A stretch of DNA of 64,000 bases from Serratia marcescens (GCA_015548865.1 JADMXW010000013.1:1-64000), one strand, 5' to 3'; counted from the stretch's first letter, positions 32,544 to 42,215 are shown. Translations and numbers: made by a program. Notes: generated by a model from the sequence alone, not told the origin.

Positions 32544-33749
32544 ATGACCGTTATCAGCAATACCGTGATACGCGCCACAACCCGGCGCGATGCACTCACA
32601 CTCGCATTACAGAGCATCACGCTGATCGCTTTTATGGCGGCCTCCAGCGTGCCGACGCCGCTCTATAGACTCTATCAGCACGATTGGGGATTTTCCGCGA
32701 CACTGCTTACCGTCATCTTTGCGGCCTATGCCTTTGCCCTGCTGTGCGCCCTGCTGATCGCAGGACGACTTTCCGACCACGTTGGTCGACGCCCAGTCAT
32801 TGCCGCTGCGCTGCTGCTCAACATTCTCGCCATGCTCTGCTTCCTCTTTACTTCACATCCCTATGGGCTGATCGTCGCGCGCATTGTACAAGGCTTTGCA
32901 ACTGGGTTGGCAACTGCCGCTGTAGGCGCAGCGCTGTTAGATGTGCATCCCGAACGAGGATCGCTGGTCAACAGCATAGCCCCTCTGACCGGCATGGCCG
33001 CAGGTGCCATGCTGAGTTGCGCTCTGCTGGCTTATCAATTCGCCCCGCTACACAGCGGTTATCTGTTGCTGCTTGGCGTGTTAGTACTGCTGTTAATCGG
33101 TCTTATGCGCTCGCCGGAAACAGGCGTGCGTCGTAGCGGTGCCTGGGCCAGTCTGCGCCCCAGCGTTGCTATACCACCGCAGGCCAGAGTCGCCTTTTGG
33201 CGTGTGACACCGGGCAACGTTGCGGTCTGGATGGTGGGCGGATTCTACCTCTCGCTGATGCCTTCTCTGCTGGCGCAGAATACGCCTGCGGTGTCCCCTT
33301 GGCTAAGCGGAATATCCGTTGCCACACTGACACTGAGTGGGGCCGCGGCTATTCTACTGGCGCGGCGTACCGCCGCCACCCCCACGCTGCGCGTGGGCGC
33401 GCTCTGCCTGATTGTCGGCATGACATTGATGTTATTCGCGGTCCATCGCGCGAGTACAGGTTGGTTGCTGGCGGGGGCGTGTATTACGGGGCTGGGGTTC
33501 GGTACCGCATTCCTCGGTGCGTTACGCAGCGTACTGCCGCTGGCAAAACCGCACGAACGTGCAGGCCTGACAGCCGTGTTCTACATCGAAAGTTATTTGG
33601 CAAACAGCGTGCCCGCTATCATCGCAGGCTATCTGACGCAGCATCTGGGATTAATCTCCACCACTTATGTATACGGTAGCGTGATCCTCACTCTGGCAAC
33701 GCTGGCAATCGGGTTAACGTTCATCCCTCGGTTAACCAAAGAGAAATAA
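32544..33749 (+). CDS. MFS drug/metabolite exporter
   Basis: A 401-residue major facilitator with 12 predicted helices. The N-terminal half has the family motif A region AGRLSDHVGRRPVIAAA after helix 2. The start at 32544 was chosen over 32502 because of an AGGAT site. Related proteins are multidrug or metabolite exporters, and the substrate is unknown. It is controlled in all likelihood by the divergent TetR protein through the palindrome at 32457-32485. Confidence 0.87.
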   Translation: MTVISNTVIRATTRRDALTLALQSITLIAFMAASSVPTPLYRLYQHDWGFSATLLTVIFAAYAFALLCALLIAGRLSDHVGRRPVIAAALLLNILAMLCFLFTSHPYGLIVARIVQGFATGLATAAVGAALLDVHPERGSLVNSIAPLTGMAAGAMLSCALLAYQFAPLHSGYLLLLGVLVLLLIGLMRSPETGVRRSGAWASLRPSVAIPPQARVAFWRVTPGNVAVWMVGGFYLSLMPSLLAQNTPAVSPWLSGISVATLTLSGAAAILLARRTAATPTLRVGALCLIVGMTLMLFAVHRASTGWLLAGACITGLGFGTAFLGALRSVLPLAKPHERAGLTAVFYIESYLANSVPAIIAGYLTQHLGLISTTYVYGSVILTLATLAIGLTFIPRLTKEK

Positions 33750-33865
33750 AATAAACAAAATCATAACATTAATAAACATGGCAGCATAAGATATAAAGAA
33801 TTCGTCTTGCGATTTATCCCTGTAAAGAGAATGGTTATGGTCTACCTCTTTTGCGGAGAACGCCC

Positions 33866-34387
33866 ATGACCACATTGTCTATATTTCAACTACCACATAC
33901 GGCACAGCCCGCTGAACAACTGGTCGCCTTTGACGATATCGCCGAGCTGCTGGCGGGTGCAGGCATCCAACTCGAACGTTGGGAAATTGACTCACTGCCC
34001 GTAGCGGCGGACAGTGACACGCTACTCAGCCATTTTCAGCAGGATATCGACCGGCTCAAGTTGCAAGAGGGCTACACGACCGCCGACGTGATCCGTATTA
34101 CACCGGATCACCCCGATAAACAGGCGCTGAGAGAGAAGTTTTTGCAGGAACATACCCACAGCGAAGATGAAGTACGCTTTTTTGTCACGGGTAGCGGTAC
34201 ATTCTTCGTTCCTCTGGGCGACAAGGTCTTTCGTCTGAAATGCGAAGCAGGTGACCTTCTGCGCGTTCCTGCCAACATCCGTCACTGGTTTGACTGCGGT
34301 GCACAACCGGACTTCACCGCGATCCGCATTTTCACTAATCCGGCAGGCTGGGTGGGGCATTTTACAGGCCAGGAAACTTTCTATTAG
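33866..34387 (+). CDS. mtnD: Acireductone dioxygenase homologue
   Basis: A 173-residue cupin of the ARD family, which splits acireductone in the methionine salvage pathway and gives different products with Fe or Ni. The metal ligands are visible: EHTHSEDEVRFFV supplies two His and one Glu, and ANIRHWFDCG supplies the last His. An ATG with an upstream GGAGAA was preferred to a TTG five codons earlier. No other methionine salvage genes (mtnA, B, C, K, N) are adjacent, which is unusual, although a methionine-type importer lies 4 kb away. Confidence 0.85.
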   Translation: MTTLSIFQLPHTAQPAEQLVAFDDIAELLAGAGIQLERWEIDSLPVAADSDTLLSHFQQDIDRLKLQEGYTTADVIRITPDHPDKQALREKFLQEHTHSEDEVRFFVTGSGTFFVPLGDKVFRLKCEAGDLLRVPANIRHWFDCGAQPDFTAIRIFTNPAGWVGHFTGQETFY

Positions 34388-34630
34388 CGCACGCCGAACA
34401 ACATACACTCGCCAAAAATACTCTTCTCCTGATTAGAAAAGTTAACGCCACACGGCACTCAAGCGTGGCGTTTTCTGATAGCAAGAATCCACCATTTCAC
34501 TTATTGCTAGTACAAACACATCTAGCAAACCTGGTATGACATATTGGCCACAGCATCGTTTGGACGATGTTTAAAATTCATGCATACGCGCTCTCTATAC
34601 TGTTCCCCGGATTTATCAAGCGGATTTAAC

Positions 34631-35800
34631 ATGATGAAATTTACTATCGCGGGCACCGGTTACGTCGGGTTGTCGAATGCAGTGCTATTGGCCCAACATA
34701 ATCAGGTGGTCGCTCTCGACATCGTTGAACAAAGGGTGGCGCTCCTGAATCAAAAAGTGTCTCCCATTGTTGATACCGACATTGACCATTATCTAAAGGA
34801 AAAACAGCTTAATCTGGTAGCCACGACGGACAAGCACTTGGCCTATCAGGATGCGGAGATCGTTATAATCGCTACCCCCACCAACTACGATCCCATCACC
34901 AATGCGTTCGATACTCAGTCTATTGAATCCGTCGTACAGGATGTTTTATCCATCAATCCCGATGCGCTTCTCGTGATAAAATCCACTGTTCCCGTGGGAT
35001 ACACCCTGCAACTTCGGCGCACGTTTGCCACGGATAACATTATTTTTGCGCCCGAATTTCTACGCGAAGGAAAAGCGCTACACGACAATCTTTACCCTTC
35101 ACGCATTGTGATTGGAGAACGCTCGCCGCGTGCTGAGCGTTTTGCCGCATTGCTACTACAAGGGGCAATAAAAAAGACCGTACCGGTTCTCTACACCGAT
35201 GCGACGGAAGCGGAGGCTATCAAGCTGTTCGCTAATACCTATCTCGCCATGCGCGTCGCCTATTTCAACGAGCTAGACAGCTACGCTCAAATGCACACGC
35301 TGGATAGCAAACAGATTATTGAAGGTGTCGGGTTAGATCCGCGTATTGGCTCGCATTATAACAACCCTTCATTTGGTTATGGTGGCTACTGCTTGCCCAA
35401 AGATACCAAGCAACTACTGGCTAATTACGCCAGCGTACCTAATCGGCTGATTTGCGCCATCGTTGAGGCTAACCGCACGCGCAAAGATTTCATTGCCGAT
35501 GACATTCTTAAGCATAATCCCAGCGTGGTCGGTGTTTATCGGCTGGTGATGAAAACGGGATCAGATAACTACCGCGCCTCGGCAATTCAAGGCATCATGA
35601 AACGTATCAAAGCCAAAGGCATTGGTGTGGTGGTCTATGAACCGGTACTGACGGAGGCGACATTTTTCCGCTCACCGGTGATAAACGATCTGGCAACGTT
35701 CAAACACAAGGCTGATTTGATCATTTCAAACCGCATGGCACCAGAGTTGGAGGATGTCGCGGATAAAGTCTATACCCGCGACCTTTTTGGTTTGGACTAA
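34631..35800 (+). CDS. ugd: UDP-glucose 6-dehydrogenase
   Basis: A 389-residue cytosolic enzyme that oxidises UDP-glucose to UDP-glucuronate with two NAD+, for exopolysaccharide and lipid A 4-amino-arabinose pathways. The NAD site is [16 protein letters not shown], and the catalytic cysteine lies in [19 protein letters not shown]. Length and sequence match E. coli Ugd (388). The start at 34631 (two adjacent ATGs, MMKFTIAG) was preferred to an extension of 29 residues. Its last four bases overlap the end of nhaA on the other strand. Confidence 0.96.
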   Translation: MMKFTIAGTGYVGLSNAVLLAQHNQVVALDIVEQRVALLNQKVSPIVDTDIDHYLKEKQLNLVATTDKHLAYQDAEIVIIATPTNYDPITNAFDTQSIESVVQDVLSINPDALLVIKSTVPVGYTLQLRRTFATDNIIFAPEFLREGKALHDNLYPSRIVIGERSPRAERFAALLLQGAIKKTVPVLYTDATEAEAIKLFANTYLAMRVAYFNELDSYAQMHTLDSKQIIEGVGLDPRIGSHYNNPSFGYGGYCLPKDTKQLLANYASVPNRLICAIVEANRTRKDFIADDILKHNPSVVGVYRLVMKTGSDNYRASAIQGIMKRIKAKGIGVVVYEPVLTEATFFRSPVINDLATFKHKADLIISNRMAPELEDVADKVYTRDLFGLD

Positions 35801-37164
35801 GTCCGTGCACCAATCGGTAGCACACGGCGGCTGCGTGCGTAATATCTGCCCCACAACAGGCCCAACGTGGCAGCAATCAGCGAGCCCAGCAATACACCTA
35901 GCTTCGCCGCCCCCAGCAGTTGCGGATCGTCGAAGGCCAGCATGGCAATAAAGATCGACATGGTAAAACCGATACCAGCGAGCAGCCCGATCAAAAACAC
36001 ACCACGCCAGGAAACGCCTGGCGGTAGTTGGCACCCGCCAAAACGCACCATCAGCCAACTGGCACTGACCACACCCAGGAATTTACCGACGACCAAGGCC
36101 AACGTAACCCCCATGATAACCCCATGTGGCCCCGAGCCTGACAAATCGATACCGTTAACGCTCACCCCAGCATTCGCTAGTGCAAATAGCGGCATCACGC
36201 CATAGGCCACCCAAGGGTGCAATGCCATCTGTACACGGATAACAGGCGGTAATACTTCGCGTTGAACATAGCGTAACTGTTTGAGCGGTCTAGCCAACTG
36301 TTCAACGGCTCGAGAATCCTGTTTATGCATCAGGTCACGTACAATGTGAGAAAGATGCTCCAGTGAACGCGCCTTCATCGCTCGCATGGAGGCCACGGGA
36401 GTCATCAGCCCCAAGACCACGCCAGCTAATGTTGGATGCGCCCCCGTAAGCAAAAAGCCTGACCACACGATGATGCCGGGAATGACATAGGCCCATGCCG
36501 ACCCGATACCAATTTGATGTAGCCCTAACACCAGCAATACGCCCACAAGCACCAGGATCAATCCGTTATACTCAAGCCCACCCGAGTAGAAGAACGCAAT
36601 GATCAAGACGGCAATAATGTCATCGATAATGGCCAATGCCAGCAAAAAGACCCGTACATTGCCAGGAATACCTTTGCCCAGCAGCGCCAATACCCCAACC
36701 GCAAACGCGATATCCGTTGCCGTCGGCACCGCCCAGCCTTGTTGTTGCAACGGTGCGCTGTTAATGCTCAGATAAATCAACGCGGGCACAACCACGCCGC
36801 CAAAGGCAGCGGCAATCGGAAGCACCGCTTGCTTCAGGCTGCTCAGTGCACCTTCATGAATTTCACGACGGATCTCCATGCCCACAACGAGAAAGAACAG
36901 CGTCATCAAGCCGTCGTTGATCCAGAAGTGCAAAGAGTTCTGGATTTCAGTGTCGCCAATGCGCAAAGAGAGCGGAAGATGCCACAGCGAATGATAACTT
37001 TCCGCCCACGGCGAATTGGCCCAAATCAATGCAACTGCAGCGGACACAAGCAGCACAATGCCGCTTACCGCTTCAATATGGAGAAAACGTTCAAGGGTAG
37101 CGAAAGCACGCTCCGCCAAGCGCTGAGCACGAGGAATGCTCCGCGGGGACAGGTGTCGATTCAT
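35797..37164 (-). CDS. nhaA: Na+/H+ antiporter NhaA
   Basis: A 455-residue inner-membrane sodium/proton antiporter with about 12 helices. The paired aspartates of the ion site are in [20 protein letters not shown], and the unwound-helix segment [20 protein letters not shown] is intact. It is longer than E. coli NhaA (388), with about 45 extra residues at the N-terminus (residues 1-20 basic) and a longer loop near 300. It therefore belongs to the longer NhaA subgroup. The start at MNRHLSPRS was chosen over an upstream frame of 30 residues. It converges on ugd with a four-base overlap. Confidence 0.93.
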   Translation of the reverse strand: MNRHLSPRSIPRAQRLAERAFATLERFLHIEAVSGIVLLVSAAVALIWANSPWAESYHSLWHLPLSLRIGDTEIQNSLHFWINDGLMTLFFLVVGMEIRREIHEGALSSLKQAVLPIAAAFGGVVVPALIYLSINSAPLQQQGWAVPTATDIAFAVGVLALLGKGIPGNVRVFLLALAIIDDIIAVLIIAFFYSGGLEYNGLILVLVGVLLVLGLHQIGIGSAWAYVIPGIIVWSGFLLTGAHPTLAGVVLGLMTPVASMRAMKARSLEHLSHIVRDLMHKQDSRAVEQLARPLKQLRYVQREVLPPVIRVQMALHPWVAYGVMPLFALANAGVSVNGIDLSGSGPHGVIMGVTLALVVGKFLGVVSASWLMVRFGGCQLPPGVSWRGVFLIGLLAGIGFTMSIFIAMLAFDDPQLLGAAKLGVLLGSLIAATLGLLWGRYYARSRRVLPIGART

Positions 37165-37507
37165 GGTATTGTAGACTCCGCGTGGCGGCCCGACCAACGC
37201 ACAAACCTGTTCGCCGCAACATGCGGCTAACACCCGCCCCCTTTTTACCGACAATGTTTCGCTAGATCAAGAATTTTACACTGATTTACATGCCACTTAT
37301 GGCGAAACATGTTCCAACGCAAACACCAGCACCATGCAGGTCATCAATTCCACATTCCCAGTTTATCCCCTCGCGCTTATTGAATATTGCTTGAGAGTAA
37401 GAAGTGAGGAATAAAAATGTCGTTAATGTCCTATCCCAGGCAGGGTGATTTTACTTACCCATTGCACCAAGGATAGGCTCTGCGTTGACCACATTTAATA
37501 CGAGAAA
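37165..37507. other. Gap between nhaA and the YciI-like gene
   Basis: A 343-bp region upstream of nhaA, holding its promoter. No gene, repeat or clear hairpin was seen. Confidence 0.5.
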
Positions 37508-37801
37508 TTACAGCAGACCTTGTAGGGGAAGCGACGTCATACTGGCATCAAACTGGATGACATCAGCGTTGGCAAGCCCATATTTTTGAAACGGATCTTG
37601 ACTAAGACGTGCCTGCAACTGCTCAAGATTATCGCTCTTTGCCAAAATGACCCCACCCGTGCGCGGAATCCGGCGACCTGATGCAATAAAAACGCCGTCG
37701 GCATAGCCCTGTTTTAACCATTCAACATGGGCGGGAATCTGCTCATCAATTTCTTCAAGCGGCCGCACATACGTCAGCACCACCACATAAATCACACTCA
37801 T
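37508..37801 (-). CDS. YciI-like (YCII-domain) protein
   Basis: A 97-residue protein of the YCII/DGPF fold: YVVVLTYVRPLEEIDEQIPA, then H-V-E-W-L and SGRRIPRTGGVILAKSDN. The family has a conserved His-Asp pair proposed to be catalytic, but functions are mostly unknown. The start at MSVIYVVVL was chosen because the long upstream frame has no family match and overlaps the nlp gene. It lies 109 bases downstream of nlp on the same strand. Confidence 0.8.
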   Translation of the reverse strand: MSVIYVVVLTYVRPLEEIDEQIPAHVEWLKQGYADGVFIASGRRIPRTGGVILAKSDNLEQLQARLSQDPFQKYGLANADVIQFDASMTSLPLQGLL

Positions 37802-37910
37802 CGTAAATTCCATGTATTGCGTAAGGGATAAGGCAAGGCTACTCCTCGACAGGGGAGGCATGAAGCACTTTTTGATAACGAATAGACGTATTCCATTGTC
37901 TCGACTCGAG

Positions 37911-38114
37911 CTAGTAGCGCGAAGGCCAAATCTCTTCAGGACGTTTACCCAACGCATTAGCAATCAGCCGTTCACCTTTTGGCCAGCGACGGATCAGTGT
38001 GTTCGCCAGCGTCGAAGATGCCAACCCAGACGCTCTGGAAAGAGCAGACAGTGTTGTACCGCGTTTCTTTAAACCCGCAATGATATCTGCTAAGTGCCAG
38101 TCCTTTCTGTTCAT
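37911..38114 (-). CDS. Ner/Nlp-type (SfsB-like) helix-turn-helix regulator
   Basis: A 67-residue DNA-binding protein. It resembles phage Mu Ner and E. coli SfsB/Nlp: KDWHLADIIAGLKKRGTTLSA, then a helix-turn-helix around LSRASGLASSTLANTL and the terminal GKRPEEIWPSRY. The start at 38114 has a GGAG nearby; a 10-codon longer frame lacks one. It is divergent from an XRE-type gene across a perfect palindrome. A decayed copy of the same gene lies at 41984-42115. Confidence 0.87.
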   Translation of the reverse strand: MNRKDWHLADIIAGLKKRGTTLSALSRASGLASSTLANTLIRRWPKGERLIANALGKRPEEIWPSRY

Positions 38115-38142
38115 CTCTTTACTCTCCTTGGTTATAGCCTTC

Positions 38143-38171
38143 ATTAATTATCCCATTTTGGGATAATTAAT
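38143..38171. promoter_or_regulatory. Perfect palindrome between divergent nlp-like and XRE-like genes
   Basis: Arms ATTAATTATCCCA and TGGGATAATTAAT are perfect 13-base inverted repeats with a 3-base spacer. A TAGGATAT half-like sequence follows near 38192. This is a likely operator for one or both regulators. Confidence 0.75.
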
Positions 38172-38217
38172 GAAATAGCAGATATTCGATTTTAGGATAT
38201 CAATCAGGGTGTATGAG

Positions 38218-38469
38218 ATGGCGTCAGTCTATTCGAAAGAATATCAAAATGTTATCAAATCACTGCGAAAAGCAAGGATCGAAAAGGGTATTAGCCAACA
38301 ACATTTGGCAGATGCTTTAGGGCGGCCTCAATCGTTTATCGCTAAAGTTGAAAATGGTGAACGCCGATTAGACATTGTCGAATTTGTCTACGTTGCTCGA
38401 CTACTCTCACTCAATCCCGCCACTATTATTGGCAAAATACCAATCAAACATGAACCTCTCGACGCCTAA
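38218..38469 (+). CDS. XRE-family helix-turn-helix regulator
   Basis: An 83-residue single-domain Cro/C1-type protein: VIKSLRKARIEKGISQQHLA, then LGRPQSFIAKVENGERRLDI carries the recognition helix. It starts at 38218 with an AGGG site; a GTG three codons upstream is the alternative. Such small XRE proteins often control themselves and a neighbouring gene. Here the neighbour is the divergent Nlp-like gene, so a mutual switch is possible but not shown. No toxin-like partner follows. Confidence 0.82.
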   Translation: MASVYSKEYQNVIKSLRKARIEKGISQQHLADALGRPQSFIAKVENGERRLDIVEFVYVARLLSLNPATIIGKIPIKHEPLDA

Positions 38470-38632
38470 GAGATACATTAATTCGGATATAGATATCGAT
38501 AATCAATCGAAAAAGATGATTGATTCTGGACAATATTGCGATGTTTTGATGTTGGAACATGATGGCGATTAAAAGTGTGATTATTCGCTACAACCGTTAT
38601 CAACCATGTTTAAACCTTCTGCAATAGTCTAG

Positions 38633-40135
38633 TCACTCAGTGAAGATATGCTCACGCTTTGTTTTTATTGAAGGAAGTACGGTGATAGCTAACAGCGCCA
38701 ACGCCATCAGTAACAGACAAAGGCTGATGGGCTCTTCGATGAAAACGGCATAGCTTCCCCGCGACATCATCATGGCCCGGCGCAGATTTTCTTCCATTAA
38801 CGGCCCGAGAATGAAGCCCATAAGCAAGGGGGCTGGCTCGTAATCATAAGCAACCAACGCAAAACCAATAAGGCCAAATAACGCCGCAGTAAAAATATCA
38901 AATGAACTGCTCGCCACGCTGTAAATGCCAATGCAGCAGAACATAATGATAACCGGATACAGTAGCCGATAGGGAATTCGCAATAATTGTACCCATACCC
39001 CAACCAGCGGCAAATTAAGCGCCAGCAGCATGATATTGCCAATCCACATACTTGCGATCACACTCCAGAAGAGGGTGGGTTGGTCCGTGATAAATTGCGG
39101 GCCCGGTGTAATACCATGAATCATCATCGCACCCGCCATCAGGGCCATGGTGCCATTAGAAGGGAGACCGAGCGTCAATAAGGGAATAAACGACGTTTGG
39201 GCTGCCGCATTGTTAGCGGACTCAGGCCCAGCAACACCGGCAATAGCACCATGGCCAAATTGCTCAGGGTTCGCCGACACCTTTTTTTCTACGGTATATG
39301 AACAGAACGTTGCCAATGCCCCACCCCCACCGGGCAGTAGCCCAAACAAGGAGCCAATCAAGGTACCGCGCAATACCGGGCCCGCCGATTGGCGGAGATC
39401 GTCACGACTCAGCAATATACGCCCATGGGGAATAACGTTGCCCATAGATTGTTCCCGCATGGAAACCACGCGCACGATTTCGCTGATACCAAACAGCCCC
39501 ATCGCCAGCGCGACAAAACTGATACCATCCGTGAGTTGGATAATGCCAAAGGTATAACGTTCCAACCCTGAATTGACATCAATCCCCATCAATCCGAGCA
39601 ACATCCCCAGCACCATAACGGCAAACGCCTTAAGCAACGATCCCTGTGCCAGAACAATCGCCCCCACGAGGCCGAGCAGCATCAAAGAGAAATAATCAGC
39701 AGGCCCAAAAAGTAAAGCCAGAGAGGAAAGTAACGGCGCACAGAGTGCGATAATGATTGTCGCTACACTGCCTGCGAAAAATGATCCAATCGCAGAGATA
39801 GCCAGTGCCGGACCTGCCCTGCCTTGACGCGCCATCGCGTGGCCATCGAGACAGGTGATTACCGATGAGGTTTCACCTGGAATATTGAGTAAAATTGACG
39901 TGGTAGAGCCACCATAGGCTGAACCATAATAAATCCCCGCTAACATAATCAGCGCAGCGCTGGGATCAAGTAAAAAAGTAAACGGCAACAGCAATGCTAT
40001 TGTTACCAAAGGCCCCACGCCGGGCAAGACTCCGACAAATGTCCCTAGCAATGCGCCGAGAAAGCAGTAAAAAAGATTGTTCAGAGTGAACACCGCATCC
40101 AGACCACTTGCAAGCCCGTTAAACAATTCGTTCAT
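38633..40135 (-). CDS. tctA: Tripartite tricarboxylate transporter, large membrane subunit TctA
   Basis: A 500-residue membrane protein with about 12 helices. Family signatures include LLGTFVGVLPGVGPLVTIAL and YGSAYGGSTTSILLNIPGE near the N-terminus, and GVAGPESANNAAAQTSFIPL in the middle. It is the translocating subunit of a secondary, binding-protein-dependent importer for citrate-like acids. Its start overlaps the tctB stop (TAATG), so the two are coupled. Confidence 0.94.
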   Translation of the reverse strand: MNELFNGLASGLDAVFTLNNLFYCFLGALLGTFVGVLPGVGPLVTIALLLPFTFLLDPSAALIMLAGIYYGSAYGGSTTSILLNIPGETSSVITCLDGHAMARQGRAGPALAISAIGSFFAGSVATIIIALCAPLLSSLALLFGPADYFSLMLLGLVGAIVLAQGSLLKAFAVMVLGMLLGLMGIDVNSGLERYTFGIIQLTDGISFVALAMGLFGISEIVRVVSMREQSMGNVIPHGRILLSRDDLRQSAGPVLRGTLIGSLFGLLPGGGGALATFCSYTVEKKVSANPEQFGHGAIAGVAGPESANNAAAQTSFIPLLTLGLPSNGTMALMAGAMMIHGITPGPQFITDQPTLFWSVIASMWIGNIMLLALNLPLVGVWVQLLRIPYRLLYPVIIMFCCIGIYSVASSSFDIFTAALFGLIGFALVAYDYEPAPLLMGFILGPLMEENLRRAMMMSRGSYAVFIEEPISLCLLLMALALLAITVLPSIKTKREHIFTE

Positions 40136-40599
40136 TACAGCGGCCACTCTTTAAATGGAATAGATAATACTTTTACAAAAAAAATATCGGATAGCCCGGC
40201 CATAATGACCGCAAGAATAATAATCTCTTTGGTTCGCGTTTCTCGCGTCCCCAGTGCAGCACCCGCAATAGCCAACGCGCTGGAAAGAATCACCCCGGCT
40301 AAACTGATGATATATCCAAACAGGATAATTACCCCGATAATAAAAAATAAAGGACGCGCTGCTGAATGAAATTTATCGGCTTTACAAACATTGCTTAATG
40401 TTCCTCGCAGTGCTATCAGAAACCCCAGCAGCGCAAGCAATCCGCCAAGAAGCGCGGGAACGTAACCGGGTCCCATTTGTGATGCATTTCCTAAAGGGTA
40501 TTTAGAAATCGCCATCACCATTGCTGCGCCACCGATAAGCAGTAAAACGCCGCCCGATACAGTATCGTCACGCGTGCACAATAATGACTTATCAGACAT
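40135..40599 (-). CDS. tctB: Tripartite tricarboxylate transporter, small membrane subunit TctB
   Basis: A 154-residue protein with four predicted helices, matching the TctB family in length and hydropathy (GGVLLLIGGAAMVMAISKYP, then PGYVPALLGGLLALLGFLIA). TctB sequences are poorly conserved, and the call rests largely on its place between tctC and tctA, with the stop overlapping the tctA start. Confidence 0.88.
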   Translation of the reverse strand: MSDKSLLCTRDDTVSGGVLLLIGGAAMVMAISKYPLGNASQMGPGYVPALLGGLLALLGFLIALRGTLSNVCKADKFHSAARPLFFIIGVIILFGYIISLAGVILSSALAIAGAALGTRETRTKEIIILAVIMAGLSDIFFVKVLSIPFKEWPL

Positions 40600-40672
40600 A
40601 ATAAATCGTTTCCGATGAATATTTACGAGAACATGATGTCAGGAGTGTAAATACGCTATTCCGTTATCACGA

Positions 40673-41641
40673 CTATTTTGCTTCAATTCCAGCCAGTTTT
40701 GATAAACGCGCCCATTCAGCAATTTCGCTCTTCACAAAATCACGTAATGCCGGTGGTGCAATATTTCCATAGGGTTGATAGCCAAGCTCGGTCAATTTAG
40801 CGCGGATAGACGGATCGTTAATCGCCTGATTAAAGGCTACGTTAAGTTTTTCCACCACAGGCTGGGGCGTCCCCGCAGGTGCAAAGACGGCTGCCCAAGC
40901 ATTTGCATTGATCCCTTTGATACCGAGTTCATCCAATGTCGGTATATCAGGATACTCAGGGAGGCGCTGAGGAGAGGAGATAGCCAATATTTTCAATTTA
41001 TTCGCTTTCACCAACGGAGCCGTTGCTGCTATACCATCAAACATTAACGCAACACGGCCAGCCACAAGATCCACTAACGCTGGGGCAGAACCGCTGTAAG
41101 GGATTTCGATGGTATTCACGCCCGCGATTTGATTAAATAAAATCGCTTTAAATCGGGTTGGAGACCCTTGCCCAGCAGAAGCATAATTATACTTACCAGG
41201 ATTTTCTTTCAGTAATTTGATCAATTCATCAACTGAATTGACCGGCAAACTTGCGGTTACCACTAACGGCGAAATAAACTCGGCCAACAGCGCTACAGGT
41301 TCGAAATCCGTGACTGGGTTATAAGAGAGCCCCGCTATCTGTGAAACATTTGCTGCATGGGTCGATGAACTCCCCAAACCAATGGTATAACCATCAGGTT
41401 TAGCATTCGCAACCGCCAACGCCCCTAACGTGCCAGCCGCACCGGGCCGGTTTTCTACCACAAGCTGTTGCCCGAGGATATCACTGACTTTAGGCGTGAT
41501 ATGTCGAATAAGAATATCCTGACCACCACCGGGATTAAATGGCACAATAAAACGAATTGGCCGTTCAGGATAGGCCTGGGCGGAGAAAACAGCGGAAACC
41601 ATCAAAAACGAAAAGAGGATAATATGACTAATAATCTTCAT
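40673..41641 (-). CDS. tctC: Tripartite tricarboxylate transporter substrate-binding protein (Bug family)
   Basis: A 322-residue periplasmic binding protein. The signal peptide is residues 1-22 (FSFLMVSAVFSAQAYP). The mature part has the family blocks YPERPIRFIVPFNPGGGQDI and VVENRPGAAGTLGALAVANA. It should capture a carboxylate in the periplasm and deliver it to TctAB. The start at 41641 was chosen because the upstream 18 residues disturb the signal peptide. No two-component regulator (tctDE) is adjacent. Confidence 0.92.
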   Translation of the reverse strand: MKIISHIILFSFLMVSAVFSAQAYPERPIRFIVPFNPGGGQDILIRHITPKVSDILGQQLVVENRPGAAGTLGALAVANAKPDGYTIGLGSSSTHAANVSQIAGLSYNPVTDFEPVALLAEFISPLVVTASLPVNSVDELIKLLKENPGKYNYASAGQGSPTRFKAILFNQIAGVNTIEIPYSGSAPALVDLVAGRVALMFDGIAATAPLVKANKLKILAISSPQRLPEYPDIPTLDELGIKGINANAWAAVFAPAGTPQPVVEKLNVAFNQAINDPSIRAKLTELGYQPYGNIAPPALRDFVKSEIAEWARLSKLAGIEAK

Positions 41642-41702
41642 TATTATTGACCCTGTGCAATAAAATAACCCATCATTAAACATGACATAAGACAATTACT
41701 GA

Positions 41703-41832
41703 TATATACCCGTCATACTTCAAGTTGCAGGCGCGTTGGCTACACGCGTTTACCCGAATCACTTACCTGAGTAAGCTCATCGGGGCTCACGCGCTTGCCG
41801 CCTTGCTGCAACTCGAATTATTTAGGCTATAG
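41703..41832. repeat. ERIC element, standard length
   Basis: About 130 bp with terminal inverted repeats TATACCCGTCATACTTCAAG and, inverted, TATAGCCTAAATAATTCGAG, and a core with CACTTACCTGAGTAAGCTC. This is the standard enterobacterial ERIC architecture. It lies upstream of tctC. Confidence 0.88.
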
Positions 41833-41983
41833 GCTAATATCTATTTTTATTATCAGTTATCTGAATAAAGAATTTATAAACTTGATGAAATCACCCTCTC
41901 ATGCAGTTCATTTTTTGTCAAAGACGATTTGCTGCTTTGCTTTTTCAATATTACGCAGACAGACTGTTATCTGCCGTTATGTT

Positions 41984-42115
41984 CTAATAATGCGAAAACC
42001 AAATCGCTTCAGGGCGTTCACTCAACGCATTGGCAATCAGCTGTTCGCCTTTCGGTCAGCGACATATCGATGTATTTGCAACGTCGAGGATTCTAGCCCA
42101 GACGTGCTGGAAATC
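41984..42115 (-). pseudogene. Decayed copy of the nlp-like regulator gene
   Basis: The DNA aligns by eye with the intact nlp-like gene at 37911-38114, for example AACGCATTGGCAATCAGCTG against AACGCATTAGCAATCAGCCG. It is missing its start, carries in-frame changes and loses homology after about 130 bp. It sits directly beside the border of the mobile element. Confidence 0.75.
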
Positions 42116-42191
42116 TATTGAGTAGATAGATAAAACGTTATGGATATTTGGAGAAATCTGATAACAAAAGACGATTGAAGGGCAAAAAGAT

Positions 42192-42215
42192 TGGAGCGGG
42201 AAACGGGACTAGAAC
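42192..42215 (-). other. Attachment-site-like fragment of a tRNA-Gly 3' end; left border of the integrative element
   Basis: Read on the minus strand, these 24 bases match the last 24 bases of the enterobacterial tRNA-Gly(GCC) gene, including the CCA end, with two mismatches; the next bases do not continue the tRNA. The first 18 bases (TGGAGCGGGAAACGGGAC) correspond, with one mismatch, to the 3' segment used by ICEclc-type elements. Left of it is host-like DNA. Right of it begins the GC-rich element. The whole tRNA gene should lie at the other, unseen end, next to the integrase. Confidence 0.72.
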
